The translations under genes and the position numbers were made by a program. Under the pieces are notes generated by a model. It was not told the origin of the DNA and searched no databases. It saw only the letters and a list, made by a program, of their open reading frames with translations. Of a stretch of DNA of 64,000 nt, positions 35,143 to 43,758 are shown one piece after another. The stretch is from JANLUX01 sp031366005 (GTDB lineage: Bacteria; Bacteroidota; Bacteroidia; AKYH767-A; OLB10), in the NCBI GenBank assembly GCA_031366005.1, contig JANLZB010000022.1, forward strand, positions 119,747-183,746, given 5' to 3'. How positions within the stretch are numbered: the first letter of the stretch is position 1; the number at the start of each line of letters is the position of its first letter.

Positions 35143-36135
35143 ATGGATAGCCATTTACTTATAGTAGTTATTTGTCTCGCATTGGTTTTTGATTTTATCA
35201 ATGGTTTTCATGATGCAGCAAATAGCATAGCTACTGTTGTTTCAACCAAAGTATTAAGTCCATTGGCGGCAGTATTGTGGGCTGCAATGTTTAATTTTAT
35301 TGCTTACTGGTTGTTTGAATTAAAAGTTGCTGATACAGTTGCAAAAACAGTAAAGCCCGAAAATATTACGCTCATTGTTGTGATGTCAGGCATCATAGCT
35401 GCTATTATCTGGAATCTGTTAACCTGGTGGTGGGGTATTCCCAGCAGTTCATCACACACATTGATAGGTGGTTTTGCAGGAGCAGGCATGGCAAATGCCG
35501 GAAGTTTTCATGCTGTGAATTTTGATAAAGTAATGCCCACGGTTTATTTCATTGTACTTGCTCCGGTATTGGGTTCTATTATTTCCTATTTCATTTCTGT
35601 TATTACATTGCATATCTGTAAAAATGCAAGACCTAATAAAGTAGATAAAGTTTTCAGGCGATTGCAGCTGGTATCTTCTGCTGCTTATAGTCTTGGTCAC
35701 GGTGGTAATGATGCACAAAAAGTAATGGGAATAATTGCTGCTGCTATGCTTAGCCAGGGATTAATCACTGACATCAAACATTTACCTGAGTGGGTACCGA
35801 TAGCCTGTTATACATCCATCGCATTAGGAACCATGTTTGGCGGTTGGAGAATTATTAAAACCATGGGACAACGAATAACAAAATTAACTCCCTTTGAAGG
35901 GTTCAGTGCTGAAGCTGCCGGTGCCATTACACTTTTTGGTACACAACATTTTAAAATTCCTGTGAGTACTACGCACACTATAACCGGTGCAATTATCGGT
36001 GTGGGATTAACTAAACGTATTTCAGCGGTGAGATGGGGCGTTACATTTACTTTAATATGGGCATGGGTATTAACAATTCCTGTTTCAGCAGGATTAGCTG
36101 CACTTGTTTTTAATATTTTAAACCGTTTTATGTAA
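35143..36135 (+). CDS. pitA: Inorganic phosphate transporter, Pit family
   Basis: The 330-residue membrane protein carries both Pit signatures: DFINGFHDAANSIATVVSTK (about 13-33) and GHGGNDAQKVMG (about 185-196). It has about ten helices and SSSHTLIGG / VSTTHTITGAIIG repeats in the two halves. It takes up phosphate by symport with protons or sodium. It is shorter than the E. coli protein, as is normal in this phylum. It is coupled to the DUF47 gene upstream and followed after about 120 bases by a porin gene, which may supply the outer-membrane route. Confidence 0.94.
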   Translation: MDSHLLIVVICLALVFDFINGFHDAANSIATVVSTKVLSPLAAVLWAAMFNFIAYWLFELKVADTVAKTVKPENITLIVVMSGIIAAIIWNLLTWWWGIPSSSSHTLIGGFAGAGMANAGSFHAVNFDKVMPTVYFIVLAPVLGSIISYFISVITLHICKNARPNKVDKVFRRLQLVSSAAYSLGHGGNDAQKVMGIIAAAMLSQGLITDIKHLPEWVPIACYTSIALGTMFGGWRIIKTMGQRITKLTPFEGFSAEAAGAITLFGTQHFKIPVSTTHTITGAIIGVGLTKRISAVRWGVTFTLIWAWVLTIPVSAGLAALVFNILNRFM

Positions 36136-36214
36136 TAGTTAAGCTTTGATGAAAGAAGAATTCTTTTTTTCAAAAATTTTTTCTTTATAAAAAAAATAAA
36201 GATCAGTTAGTTTT

Positions 36215-36222
36215 TATTTTTG
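36215..36222 (+). promoter_or_regulatory. Candidate -7 box upstream of the porin-like gene
   Basis: TATTTTTG matches TAnnTTTG and lies 34 bases before the preferred ATG at 36257. No matching -33 element was seen. If real, the porin, Rieske and hydrolase genes form a transcription unit separate from the Pit pair. Confidence 0.35.
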
Positions 36223-36256
36223 CCGCTCCTTTGCGAGCCCGGTGAGTTTTGAAAGT

Positions 36257-37453
36257 ATGAGCAGATTAATTTTTATAATAAATTTTCTTTTTTTATTTAG
36301 TAATGTGAACGCCCAAACGGTTAACGACAGTTTATTAAATAAAGTAATTGCCCGTACTACTATTGGCGGTTATGGAGATGTATCATATCAGCGTGATTTC
36401 AATAATCAAACAGCTACATTAAATCTCAACCGGTTTGTTTTGTTTGTAGGTCATCAGTTCAATTCAAAAATTTCTGTTTTTACTGAATTAGAAGTGGAAG
36501 ATGCCAAAGTGGAAGGCGGTGATAATGGTGGTGAAGTAGCACTCGAACAGGCTTATCTTCAGTTTCAGCTAAACAAAACAAATCACCTCGTTGCTGGTTT
36601 GTTTTTACCTCGTATTGGTATTCTTAACGAAGATCATTTACCTACTTCTTTTAATGGTGTAGAGCGAAACAGAATTGAAACATTGATCATTCCTTCAACA
36701 TGGAGAGAAATAGGAGTGGGGTTATATGGTAATCTGTTGCGGCTTCCTTTCAACTACAGCATTGCATTAACCAATGGATTAAATGCTGCATCGTTTGAAC
36801 ATGATAATGGAATACGCAGTGGACGTTATGAAGGACGTAATGCGAGTGCAAACAATCTTGCACTCACTGCAGCATTACAATTTAATCCTGGTAATATACG
36901 ATTCCAGGTTTCTGGTTATTATGGAGGATCAGTAGGGCTTGCAAAAAAAGACGCTGATAAGATTAATCTCAATTCAGGAACATTCGGCACACCGGTAGTA
37001 ATAGGTGAGGCACATGTAATTTATGATTATAAAGGATTCAATGCACGTTTGCTTGGCACTGCTCTATCAATATCTGATGCAGAAAAAATTAATGCAGCTT
37101 ATGGTCATGATATTACTGGGCAGGCAGTTGGTGGTTATGCAGAAGTGGGTTATAATTTATTTGAATCTCTGAAAAGAAAAAATCTGCAGCATCAGAAATT
37201 AATTCTGTTTGCACGTTATGAATATCTGGATTTGAATGCAGGTGTTCCGGATAATAATGTAAAAGATAAGACATTGAATCAGCAGCATATTGTAGCAGGA
37301 TTAAATTATCTGCCGATTAATAATGTAACTTTAAAAGCTGATATAAGATTTGTTTCTACCGGTGACACGGAGCAACTATTAATGGCTGATCCTGAAAATG
37401 AATACCAAAATAATAATACTTTTTTAAACTTAGGAATCGGATTTTCATTTTAA
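36257..37453 (+). CDS. Porin-like outer-membrane protein
   Basis: The 398-residue product (from the ATG at 36257; a GTG at 36242 would add five residues before the signal peptide) has a signal peptide (MSRLIFIINFLFLFSNVNAQ). A phosphate-selective-porin-like barrel follows, with RFVLFVGHQFNSKISVFTELEVEDAKVEGG, QAYLQFQLNKTNHLVAGLFLPRIG and a terminal phenylalanine (NLGIGFSF). The placement right after a Pit phosphate transporter suggests it could bring phosphate or another anion across the outer membrane, but this is inference. The stop codon is directly followed by the GTG of the Rieske gene. Confidence 0.82.
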   Translation: MSRLIFIINFLFLFSNVNAQTVNDSLLNKVIARTTIGGYGDVSYQRDFNNQTATLNLNRFVLFVGHQFNSKISVFTELEVEDAKVEGGDNGGEVALEQAYLQFQLNKTNHLVAGLFLPRIGILNEDHLPTSFNGVERNRIETLIIPSTWREIGVGLYGNLLRLPFNYSIALTNGLNAASFEHDNGIRSGRYEGRNASANNLALTAALQFNPGNIRFQVSGYYGGSVGLAKKDADKINLNSGTFGTPVVIGEAHVIYDYKGFNARLLGTALSISDAEKINAAYGHDITGQAVGGYAEVGYNLFESLKRKNLQHQKLILFARYEYLDLNAGVPDNNVKDKTLNQQHIVAGLNYLPINNVTLKADIRFVSTGDTEQLLMADPENEYQNNNTFLNLGIGFSF

Positions 37454-37876
37454 GTGGAGCGTAAAGAATTTATAAAGACATCATGTTCACTTTGCATGTT
37501 TGTGGGATCAGGTGTATTAGTCAGTTTGCTTTCGGCATGCGCATCATTACCAGTTTATAAAACATCAATCATTGAGAATAAAATAAAAATTCCGCTTGCA
37601 TTGTTTACAGATAATAATTTGCAGATTTTAAAAGTTCAGAATTCATTGTATGATATTGCTGTGAGAAAGGAAAGTGAAACAAAATTTATGGCTTTGCAAC
37701 TCAGATGTACGCATGCTGATAATGCTTTAACAGCTACAGGAAAAGGATTTATCTGTAACCTACATGGAAGCACCTTTAGCAGCGATGGAAATGTTACGAA
37801 AGGTCCTGCCGAATTTGCTTTAAAAAAATATCGCGTAGAGTTAAACGCTAATGAGGTTTTGGTTTTTATTGATTAA
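37454..37876 (+). CDS. Rieske [2Fe-2S] lipoprotein
   Basis: The 140-residue protein starts with GTG immediately after the porin stop codon. It has an RKEFIKTSC start followed by a hydrophobic segment and a lipobox-like LLSAC (C29), so it is probably anchored in the periplasmic face of a membrane. The Rieske cluster ligands are C85-T-H87 and C101-N-L-H104-G. Small Rieske proteins of this kind carry electrons in the periplasm; the partner is unknown. Its last codons overlap the first possible codons of the next frame. Confidence 0.87.
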   Translation: MERKEFIKTSCSLCMFVGSGVLVSLLSACASLPVYKTSIIENKIKIPLALFTDNNLQILKVQNSLYDIAVRKESETKFMALQLRCTHADNALTATGKGFICNLHGSTFSSDGNVTKGPAEFALKKYRVELNANEVLVFID

Positions 37877-37886
37877 TATTCACAAA

Positions 37887-39305
37887 ATGCATCATCGCTT
37901 TAACATCATCTGTCTGCTTTGTTTCATACTTAGTTGCAGACAGGCTCCTTCTCATTCAGCGCAAGCGGTGGTAACAGAAACTCCTGCCACAATAACTACT
38001 GCTGCAAAAGATAGTTTTGAAAACGGGAAAATAATTGATCCTGTTATTAATAATATTAACTCATCCCAAAGCTTTGCTCTTTATTTCCCAAAAAATTATT
38101 CAGCATCATCCACTTATCCTGTTGTTTACTTTTTTGATTCGCACGGCAGTGGAAGATTTCCTTTGGATAAATACTCTGCTTTAGCTGATGAGTTTAATTT
38201 TATTCTAATTGGCTCTAATGATTCAAAAAACGGGATGCAACCTGAAGCATTGATGAACATTGCAAATAATTTAATGCAGGATGCAGAAAAACGTTTTTCA
38301 ATTGATAGTTCAAGAAAATATCTTGCAGGTTTTTCAGGAGGTGCAAGAGTAGCTGGCCTGGTAGCAATGCAAACTCCGGGAATTGCAGGCGTGATTGCCT
38401 GTTCGGCAGCTATCAACTCGAAGAGTGAGAATAATATTCCTTTTGCGCTGGTTGGCATTGCAGGCAAAGAAGATTTTAATATGACGGAATTGATTGCATT
38501 GAATAAGCAATTAGATAAAACTCCTGTTTCTCATCAGTTACTCTTGTTTAATGGAAAGCATGAATGGTGCCCTTTGTCAACTATGAAGGATGCATTTTTA
38601 TTTTTAGAAACAGATGCTATGCGAAATAAAACTGTTTCAGTTAACAACAGTTTGCTCAGCGATTTTAAAACTGCTGAAGAGAAAAAAGCAAAAAAATTAC
38701 GCGATGCCAATCAGCTTACACAGGCTGCTGAGACTTATGAAAAGCTTATACATTATTTAAGAGGGTTGCAGGATATTAAACAATATGAGCAAACGCTACA
38801 GGCACTTCAGCAAAATAAAAATTACCAGAACGAACGTTTAAAAGAAGATCAGTTAATAGCACAGGAAAATCAGTTAAGAGATCATTATTTTAAATCATTT
38901 GGTAAAGAAATTCCGTGGTGGCAAAATGAAGTGAGTAAGATTAATGACGAGATAGCGCGCCAGGGAAACAGTGATGCTGCCTTTATGTTAAAACGCATGT
39001 TAGGTTCACTTAGCCTGGCAAGTTATATGGAAGCAAATACTGACATAAATGCAAATCAATTAAGCAAAGCAGATTATATATTACAGATTTATCGCTTGGT
39101 GGATCCTACCAATAGCGAGGCATGGTATTTAAGTGCAGAGGTACATGCTAAACAGGGAAGCGAAGCCGCTACCATTAATGAATTACAAAAAGCAATTGAT
39201 AACGGTTTTAAAGAACGGGACAGGATGGTGAATGATCCCGCATTTGCTCCTATTGCAAACACAAAAGAATTTAACACCTTATTAAATAAAATAAAAGACC
39301 TGTAA
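37887..39305 (+). CDS. Alpha/beta-hydrolase-like lipoprotein with C-terminal helical repeats
   Basis: From the ATG at 37887 the product has 472 residues and a lipoprotein signal (HHRFNIICLLCFILSCRQ). The first half has a hydrolase/esterase pattern: ALYFPKNYSASSTYPVVYFFDSHG, the nucleophile elbow GFSGGARVA, and a late histidine in NGKHEWCP. The second half (about 255-470) is helical and TPR-like (AAETYEKLIHYLRG; AWYLSAEVHAKQGSEAATINELQKAI). The frame is open further upstream to 37851, but that stretch overlaps the Rieske gene and lacks signal character. It looks like a cell-surface or periplasmic esterase co-transcribed with the porin and Rieske genes. Confidence 0.75.
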   Translation: MHHRFNIICLLCFILSCRQAPSHSAQAVVTETPATITTAAKDSFENGKIIDPVINNINSSQSFALYFPKNYSASSTYPVVYFFDSHGSGRFPLDKYSALADEFNFILIGSNDSKNGMQPEALMNIANNLMQDAEKRFSIDSSRKYLAGFSGGARVAGLVAMQTPGIAGVIACSAAINSKSENNIPFALVGIAGKEDFNMTELIALNKQLDKTPVSHQLLLFNGKHEWCPLSTMKDAFLFLETDAMRNKTVSVNNSLLSDFKTAEEKKAKKLRDANQLTQAAETYEKLIHYLRGLQDIKQYEQTLQALQQNKNYQNERLKEDQLIAQENQLRDHYFKSFGKEIPWWQNEVSKINDEIARQGNSDAAFMLKRMLGSLSLASYMEANTDINANQLSKADYILQIYRLVDPTNSEAWYLSAEVHAKQGSEAATINELQKAIDNGFKERDRMVNDPAFAPIANTKEFNTLLNKIKDL

Positions 39306-39391
39306 ACGCTTTGAAGCTTTAATTGCAAAACTAAAAACTCATTATTCATATATTTAATTCATAACTCATAATTCATAACTCATAATTATTA

Positions 39392-40582
39392 ATGATCCCA
39401 TTTATAAGACAGCGTTATAACGCAGCATTTTCCCAGGATAAATACAAGGCATTTATTAATGACATGAACAATACGTTTCATTACGATATTGAATTTCGTA
39501 TTTCAGAAACTCCGGTGTTTGTGGATAAATATTTCAAATACCAGCTGATGGAAGCGGCAGATGAAATTGTAGATGTTATTCTTCAAAACGATTTTAAAAA
39601 GATGACAGAAGCAGCAATCCCTGATCAGTGCCGTGTGCCGAATGAAGATGATCACACGCAACTGCTGGCAATTGACTTTGCTATCTGTGATGATGGTAAT
39701 GGTGGATTAATTCCGCAGCTGATAGAAATGCAGGGCTTTGCTTCTCTTTACTGTTATCAGCAATGGCTTTCAGAGATGTATAAAAAACATTTTATACTTC
39801 CTGCAGGATTTGATAATAAGTTTAACGGTTACACTCATCAGAGTTATATAGAGCGGTTAAAAAAAGTGATTGTTGGCAAACACAAAAAAGAAAATGTGGT
39901 GCTGCTTGAGTTAGAGCCATGGAAACAAAAAACACAAATTGATTTTTACTGTTCACAGAAATATCTCGGTATCCCTATTGTTGATATTAAAGATGTGAAA
40001 CGCGAAGGCAGGCAACTGTTTTATCTCAATGACGGAGTTAAAACTCCTATCCATCGGATTTATAACCGCGTAATTTTTGATGAGCTGCTGCAACGAAAAG
40101 ATTTGAAACTGCAGTTTAATTTAACTGAAGAAGTGGATGTGGAATGGGTTGCTCATCCTAACTGGTTTTTCCGTATCAGCAAATACACTATGCCTTTTAT
40201 TAAAAGCAAATATGTGCCTGAAACATTATTTGTTAAAGACTTAAAAACAATTCCAACAGATTTGGAAAATTGGGTATTGAAACCACTTTTTTCTTTTTCA
40301 GGACAAGGAATTATTTTTGATGTTACCAAAAAAGATTTTGATGCAATCACTGATCCGGCCAGTTATATTTTGCAACGCAAAGTAAATTATGCGGGTGCTG
40401 TTAAATCACCTACAGGTCCTGTTAAATGTGAAATCCGCTTAATGTATTTATGGAAAGAGAATGAATCTAAACCAGAACTCATCATTAATCTTGGCAGGAT
40501 GAGCAAAGGAAAAATGATTGGCGTTAGATATAATCAGGATATGGATTGGGTAGGAGCGACCAGTTTTTTCCTCGAACAATAA
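39392..40582 (+). CDS. Conserved hypothetical protein, ATP-grasp-like
   Basis: The 396-residue soluble protein has no signal peptide. The C-terminal part (NWVLKPLFSFSGQGIIFDVTK, then GPVKCEIRLMYLWKE and INLGRMSKGKMIG) resembles the nucleotide-binding lysine, glycine-rich loop and metal-binding end of an ATP-grasp fold. The N-terminal half contains PQLIEMQGFASLYCYQQWL. I do not recognise a named family. An ATP-dependent ligase acting on a peptide or modified amino acid is the most natural guess, but no substrate is suggested. It stands alone after a stretch of iterated CATAACTCATAATT words. Confidence 0.7.
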   Translation: MIPFIRQRYNAAFSQDKYKAFINDMNNTFHYDIEFRISETPVFVDKYFKYQLMEAADEIVDVILQNDFKKMTEAAIPDQCRVPNEDDHTQLLAIDFAICDDGNGGLIPQLIEMQGFASLYCYQQWLSEMYKKHFILPAGFDNKFNGYTHQSYIERLKKVIVGKHKKENVVLLELEPWKQKTQIDFYCSQKYLGIPIVDIKDVKREGRQLFYLNDGVKTPIHRIYNRVIFDELLQRKDLKLQFNLTEEVDVEWVAHPNWFFRISKYTMPFIKSKYVPETLFVKDLKTIPTDLENWVLKPLFSFSGQGIIFDVTKKDFDAITDPASYILQRKVNYAGAVKSPTGPVKCEIRLMYLWKENESKPELIINLGRMSKGKMIGVRYNQDMDWVGATSFFLEQ

Positions 40583-40641
40583 GATTAAGGAAAATTCTGA
40601 AAATTCTTTTTGGGAAGCACGAATTTTTTCTCTTCTGTAAA

Positions 40642-41343
40642 TTACTTAGTTGCTTTTAAAAATATTCCCAGGTTGATTTCATCTTTTACCAGATCATCGG
40701 GCTTGCCGGGATAAATGATATCCCATTGCTTGCGGTTAATATTAAACTTTGCTGTAGCTTCCACTGAATTTTCATCTATTATTATCCCTGCAGGAAACTC
40801 AATATTCTTCGTAATTCCCTTAATAGTTAGATTTCCACTTACCGTATTCGTTGGATTGTTGACTTTGTATTTACTGATGGTTTCCTCCCTCGGGTCATCC
40901 TGCTCTTTAATCATACCTTTAAAAGGTTTTACACTGGTGATAGTAAATGTGGCTTCAGGATATTTTTCCACATCAAAAAAATCGGCTGACCGCAGGTGAC
41001 CGGTAAGTTTGTGGTTCATTTCTTCATTTACATTTTTAGGACCAGTAGCAACTATAGTGGTCATGTCCATTATAAAATTTCCTCCTGAAATAGTGTTGTC
41101 ATTAAGGGTTAATTCACCACTTTTAATTTTAACTGTTCCTGTATGATACCCGCTCACCTTTGTACCTATCCATTCAAGGGTGCTTGTTTCAGTGTTTACT
41201 TTATAGGTGTCGCCATTAGTATTATTCTCTTTTACTTCTTTGGCTTCTGTGGTGATTGCTTTATCGCTTTTAGGTGCTGAACATGAAATGTTGAGAACAA
41301 GAATAAGCGAAAGTATGCACTGTATAATATTTAATTTTTTCAT
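40642..41343 (-). CDS. YceI family lipoprotein
   Basis: The 233-residue protein has a lipoprotein signal (MKKLNIIQCILSLILVLNISC, C21) and a YceI lipocalin-like domain (about 45-233: TSTLEWIGTKVSGYHTGTVKIKSGELTLND, HLRSADFFDVEKYPEATFTITSV, GNLTIKGITKNIEFPA). YceI proteins bind isoprenoid-like lipids in the periplasm. Here a lipid anchor and an acidic lysine/asparagine-rich linker (about 30-42) are added. A second YceI-like protein is encoded at 46262-46867. Confidence 0.9.
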   Translation of the reverse strand: MKKLNIIQCILSLILVLNISCSAPKSDKAITTEAKEVKENNTNGDTYKVNTETSTLEWIGTKVSGYHTGTVKIKSGELTLNDNTISGGNFIMDMTTIVATGPKNVNEEMNHKLTGHLRSADFFDVEKYPEATFTITSVKPFKGMIKEQDDPREETISKYKVNNPTNTVSGNLTIKGITKNIEFPAGIIIDENSVEATAKFNINRKQWDIIYPGKPDDLVKDEINLGIFLKATK

Positions 41344-41378
41344 TTTATTTATATCTTATAAATAGTAACTATAAGTTT

Positions 41379-41558
41379 ATGCCAACTGAGTTAAAACGTT
41401 GTTACATAAAAATTTATTTATCCTTGGCAGCGATAGCTCTACAAGGCAAAACTTCAGTTAACCAGGTTAATGTATCATTATTGCAACCGGGTATTTATCA
41501 CCTGGAATTATCGGGTGCAAACGGAAACAAAAGCGTTATAAAATTTGTTAAGAATTAA
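41379..41558 (+). CDS. Orphan 59-codon frame ending in a T9SS sorting-domain tail
   Basis: The frame runs from ATG 41379-41381 to TAA 41556-41558. The last 38 residues (KTSVNQVNVSLLQPGIYHLEL followed by SGANGNKSVIKFVKN) are a typical end of a T9SS type A domain. The N-terminus MPTELKRCYIKIYLSLAAIALQG resembles a basic plus hydrophobic secretion leader. No passenger domain lies between. It is followed 17 bases later by a good intrinsic terminator (41576-41612). It is either what is left of a secreted protein after an internal deletion, or a small protein. I favour a remnant. Confidence 0.55.
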   Translation: MPTELKRCYIKIYLSLAAIALQGKTSVNQVNVSLLQPGIYHLELSGANGNKSVIKFVKN

Positions 41559-41575
41559 TGGATCATTTATTCATA

Positions 41576-41612
41576 AAATCCCGTTTGTATTTATACAGAC
41601 GGGATTTTTTTA
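41576..41612 (+). terminator. Intrinsic terminator after the orphan T9SS tail
   Basis: AAATCCCGT (41576-41584) pairs with ACGGGATTT (41599-41607) around a 14-base loop, followed by a T-run to 41611. It faces right and lies 17 bases after the stop at 41558; it may also act on the histidine kinase gene converging from the right. Confidence 0.85.
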
Positions 41613-41640
41613 TTAGTTTACACAGATAATATGTCCATAA

Positions 41641-43503
41641 TTATTCTTCTATGTCCGGAATAAATATTTCAAATGTTGCTCCTTCATCCCTGATGCCTTT
41701 GGCTGTGATAAATCCGCGGTGGTTTTCAACTACTTTTTTGCAAATTGACAAACCGATACCTGTACCACTGTATTGTTCTTTGGAATGCAATCTTTGGAAT
41801 AGTAAAAATATCCGCTCTGCATATTCCTCCTCGAAACCGATACCATTATCACTGATAGTTATTTTCCAATAGTTTGAAACATTATTGATTAATGGTTTGT
41901 GATTTATTTCTATAGCAGGAATGAGCTGGGCACTGATTTCAATCCTCAATTGCACGTTATGCTTTGCATATTTAATTGAATTGTTTACCAGGTTAAACAA
42001 TAGCTGACGAAACTGCAACCTGATGATTTTTAATGCTGGCAACGGAGAAACTATTACTGAAGCTTTTATTGTATCAATATTTTCCTTTAAATCATTGACA
42101 ACTTCTGACACCAATTCATTTAAATCTGTTTGAGTATAACTAAATTCAGTAATGCTTAATCTGGAATAATTTAAAAGGTCTTCAATAAGCTTTTGCATAA
42201 ACTGTGAAGAAGCAATAATGCGATCCAGAAACGATGCTGTATCACTGCTTAAACTGCTGTTTTCTTTTTCTTTTATCCTGTAGCTGAATGTCTGAATTTT
42301 TCGTAACGGTTCCTGTAAATCATGACTCGCTATATAATTGAATGAAGCAAGTTCCGCATTTCGGTTTTCAAGCTCTATGTTTTTTTCTGTGAGAGAATTG
42401 TTGGCTTCATTTAATTTTTTTGCATTTCGCATGAGCTCACTCACGTCTCGCGCAGCAAACAATACTCCACGCACACGGTTATTATTAATGATGGGATTAG
42501 CAAATAATAGAATATCAATTGTTGTATTCTTTGTAATAATTGATGATTCAATATTATCGCACGATTTACCTGCCATTGCAATATTTAATGCATCGTAAAA
42601 ATTTGCTTTATGCTGTGATGATCCGAAGTTTAATAATTTTCGGAAAGAGAAACTACGCTTTGCTTTATCTTGTATATCAAGAATGCGCGCACCAAATTCA
42701 TTCAGATAAGTAACTCTTCCTTTATCAGATACACTGAATAAAATAAAGGGTAATGCTCCGATTAAATCTTCTACACGTATCAGTTCTGTTACACTGAAAA
42801 GCCTGTATTTCGCCAATGCGAGCACAGTAGCAAGCGAAAAAAAAGTCATCATGGTGGAAGTAACAGGAAGTGCTGCCTGATGTAATAAGGTAGGAAAAAT
42901 AACTTCCGTTATCACTCCTGTCAAAGTAGGGATACCAATTCCTAAAGCGATATAAAGTGATTGGGTCCTGAGCAAACGATCAGACCAAACCTGATAAGTG
43001 TGTACAATCAGCAATGCAGAAGCGCATAATACAAGAAGCGAAATCCAATAAATTAAAAGTTCATCAAAAATGGAATTGTTATGATAATTTATCCATCCCC
43101 AGATGGGTGAGTAGTCAAAAATATGAGGAAATATTTCTGACTGGTAAATGGAAATAAAAGCAATAGCAGGCGCATATAATAAAATCAGCAGGATGCGTGA
43201 ATAAGTAGCTTTAATGTAATCACAGTAGAGCAATGCAAAATGAAGGCATAAGGGTCCCACAAAAATCCATGCAAAACTGAGCATCGTTTCCCATCTATCA
43301 GCGGTGTGGGCTGTCACACTTATTCTTGCAATAGCATCGTTCATTTGCCATAAGGCAACAGCAAGCGTTAGCAGTGCGAAAATATTTATCAGCCGGTTTT
43401 TAGGAAGAAAAAATACAATGTAAGCTAACAGGATCATATTTATAAATCCAGGAATAGCTGCTAATAAAAAACCAACCTGATTCTGAAAACTAAAGTCAAA
43501 CAC
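41641..43503 (-). CDS. Sensor histidine kinase with N-terminal 7TM region and PAS domain
   Basis: The 620-residue protein has seven or eight membrane helices in its first 240 residues, in the pattern of the N-terminal 7TM histidine kinase domain (IPGFINMILLAYIVFFLPKN, LALAKYRLFSVTELI). A PAS domain (about 245-365, SDKGRVTYLNEFGARIL) and a short coiled coil (LNEANNSLTEKNIELENRNAELAS) come next. HisKA (ASHDLQEPLRKIQTF, H near 392) and HATPase_c (ISDNGIGFEEEYAERIFLLFQRLH, GTGIGLSICKKVVENH) follow. The HDLQEP box is typical of phytochrome-like kinases of this phylum. No response regulator is adjacent, so it is an orphan kinase. Confidence 0.93.
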   Translation of the reverse strand: MFDFSFQNQVGFLLAAIPGFINMILLAYIVFFLPKNRLINIFALLTLAVALWQMNDAIARISVTAHTADRWETMLSFAWIFVGPLCLHFALLYCDYIKATYSRILLILLYAPAIAFISIYQSEIFPHIFDYSPIWGWINYHNNSIFDELLIYWISLLVLCASALLIVHTYQVWSDRLLRTQSLYIALGIGIPTLTGVITEVIFPTLLHQAALPVTSTMMTFFSLATVLALAKYRLFSVTELIRVEDLIGALPFILFSVSDKGRVTYLNEFGARILDIQDKAKRSFSFRKLLNFGSSQHKANFYDALNIAMAGKSCDNIESSIITKNTTIDILLFANPIINNNRVRGVLFAARDVSELMRNAKKLNEANNSLTEKNIELENRNAELASFNYIASHDLQEPLRKIQTFSYRIKEKENSSLSSDTASFLDRIIASSQFMQKLIEDLLNYSRLSITEFSYTQTDLNELVSEVVNDLKENIDTIKASVIVSPLPALKIIRLQFRQLLFNLVNNSIKYAKHNVQLRIEISAQLIPAIEINHKPLINNVSNYWKITISDNGIGFEEEYAERIFLLFQRLHSKEQYSGTGIGLSICKKVVENHRGFITAKGIRDEGATFEIFIPDIEE

Positions 43504-43563
43504 GAGGTTAAAATATTAAAAAATAACAAAAGTTGAAAATGCAAAAAATTTAATCGTGTCATA

Positions 43564-43758
43564 TCAACGTGCATTGCTTTTCGGAAACATGGTTTTATCA
43601 GGATCTTTCAGCAACTGTGTGATTGCTTTCTTGATTATCTGTGAACGGATTGAAGCTGCTTTTTTAGGAGGTACAAGATAGTTAACCGTGGCTTCAACCC
43701 AAGTATTGGTATTAATGCGGAAACTCACAAAAGGATAATCTTTAATTTCTATCATCAA
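43564..43758 (-). pseudogene. C-terminal part of the MscS channel in a shifted frame
   Basis: This 64-codon frame (IEIKDYPFVSFRINTNTWVE, then VNYLVPPKKAASIRSQIIKK and MFPKSNAR) is what MscS-family proteins of this type normally have as their C-terminal cytoplasmic end. It overlaps the 3' end of the preceding frame by 17 bases. Removing one C from the CCC run that precedes the ATTGATGATAG tract would join the two frames to ...ESPLMIEIKDYPF. It is best read as part of the upstream gene rather than a separate one. Confidence 0.75.

Noticed and set aside
37851..37886. An earlier start for the hydrolase lipoprotein, inside the Rieske gene.
   Set aside because: The extra residues precede a complete lipoprotein signal that begins at the ATG 37887, and they overlap the end of the Rieske coding region.
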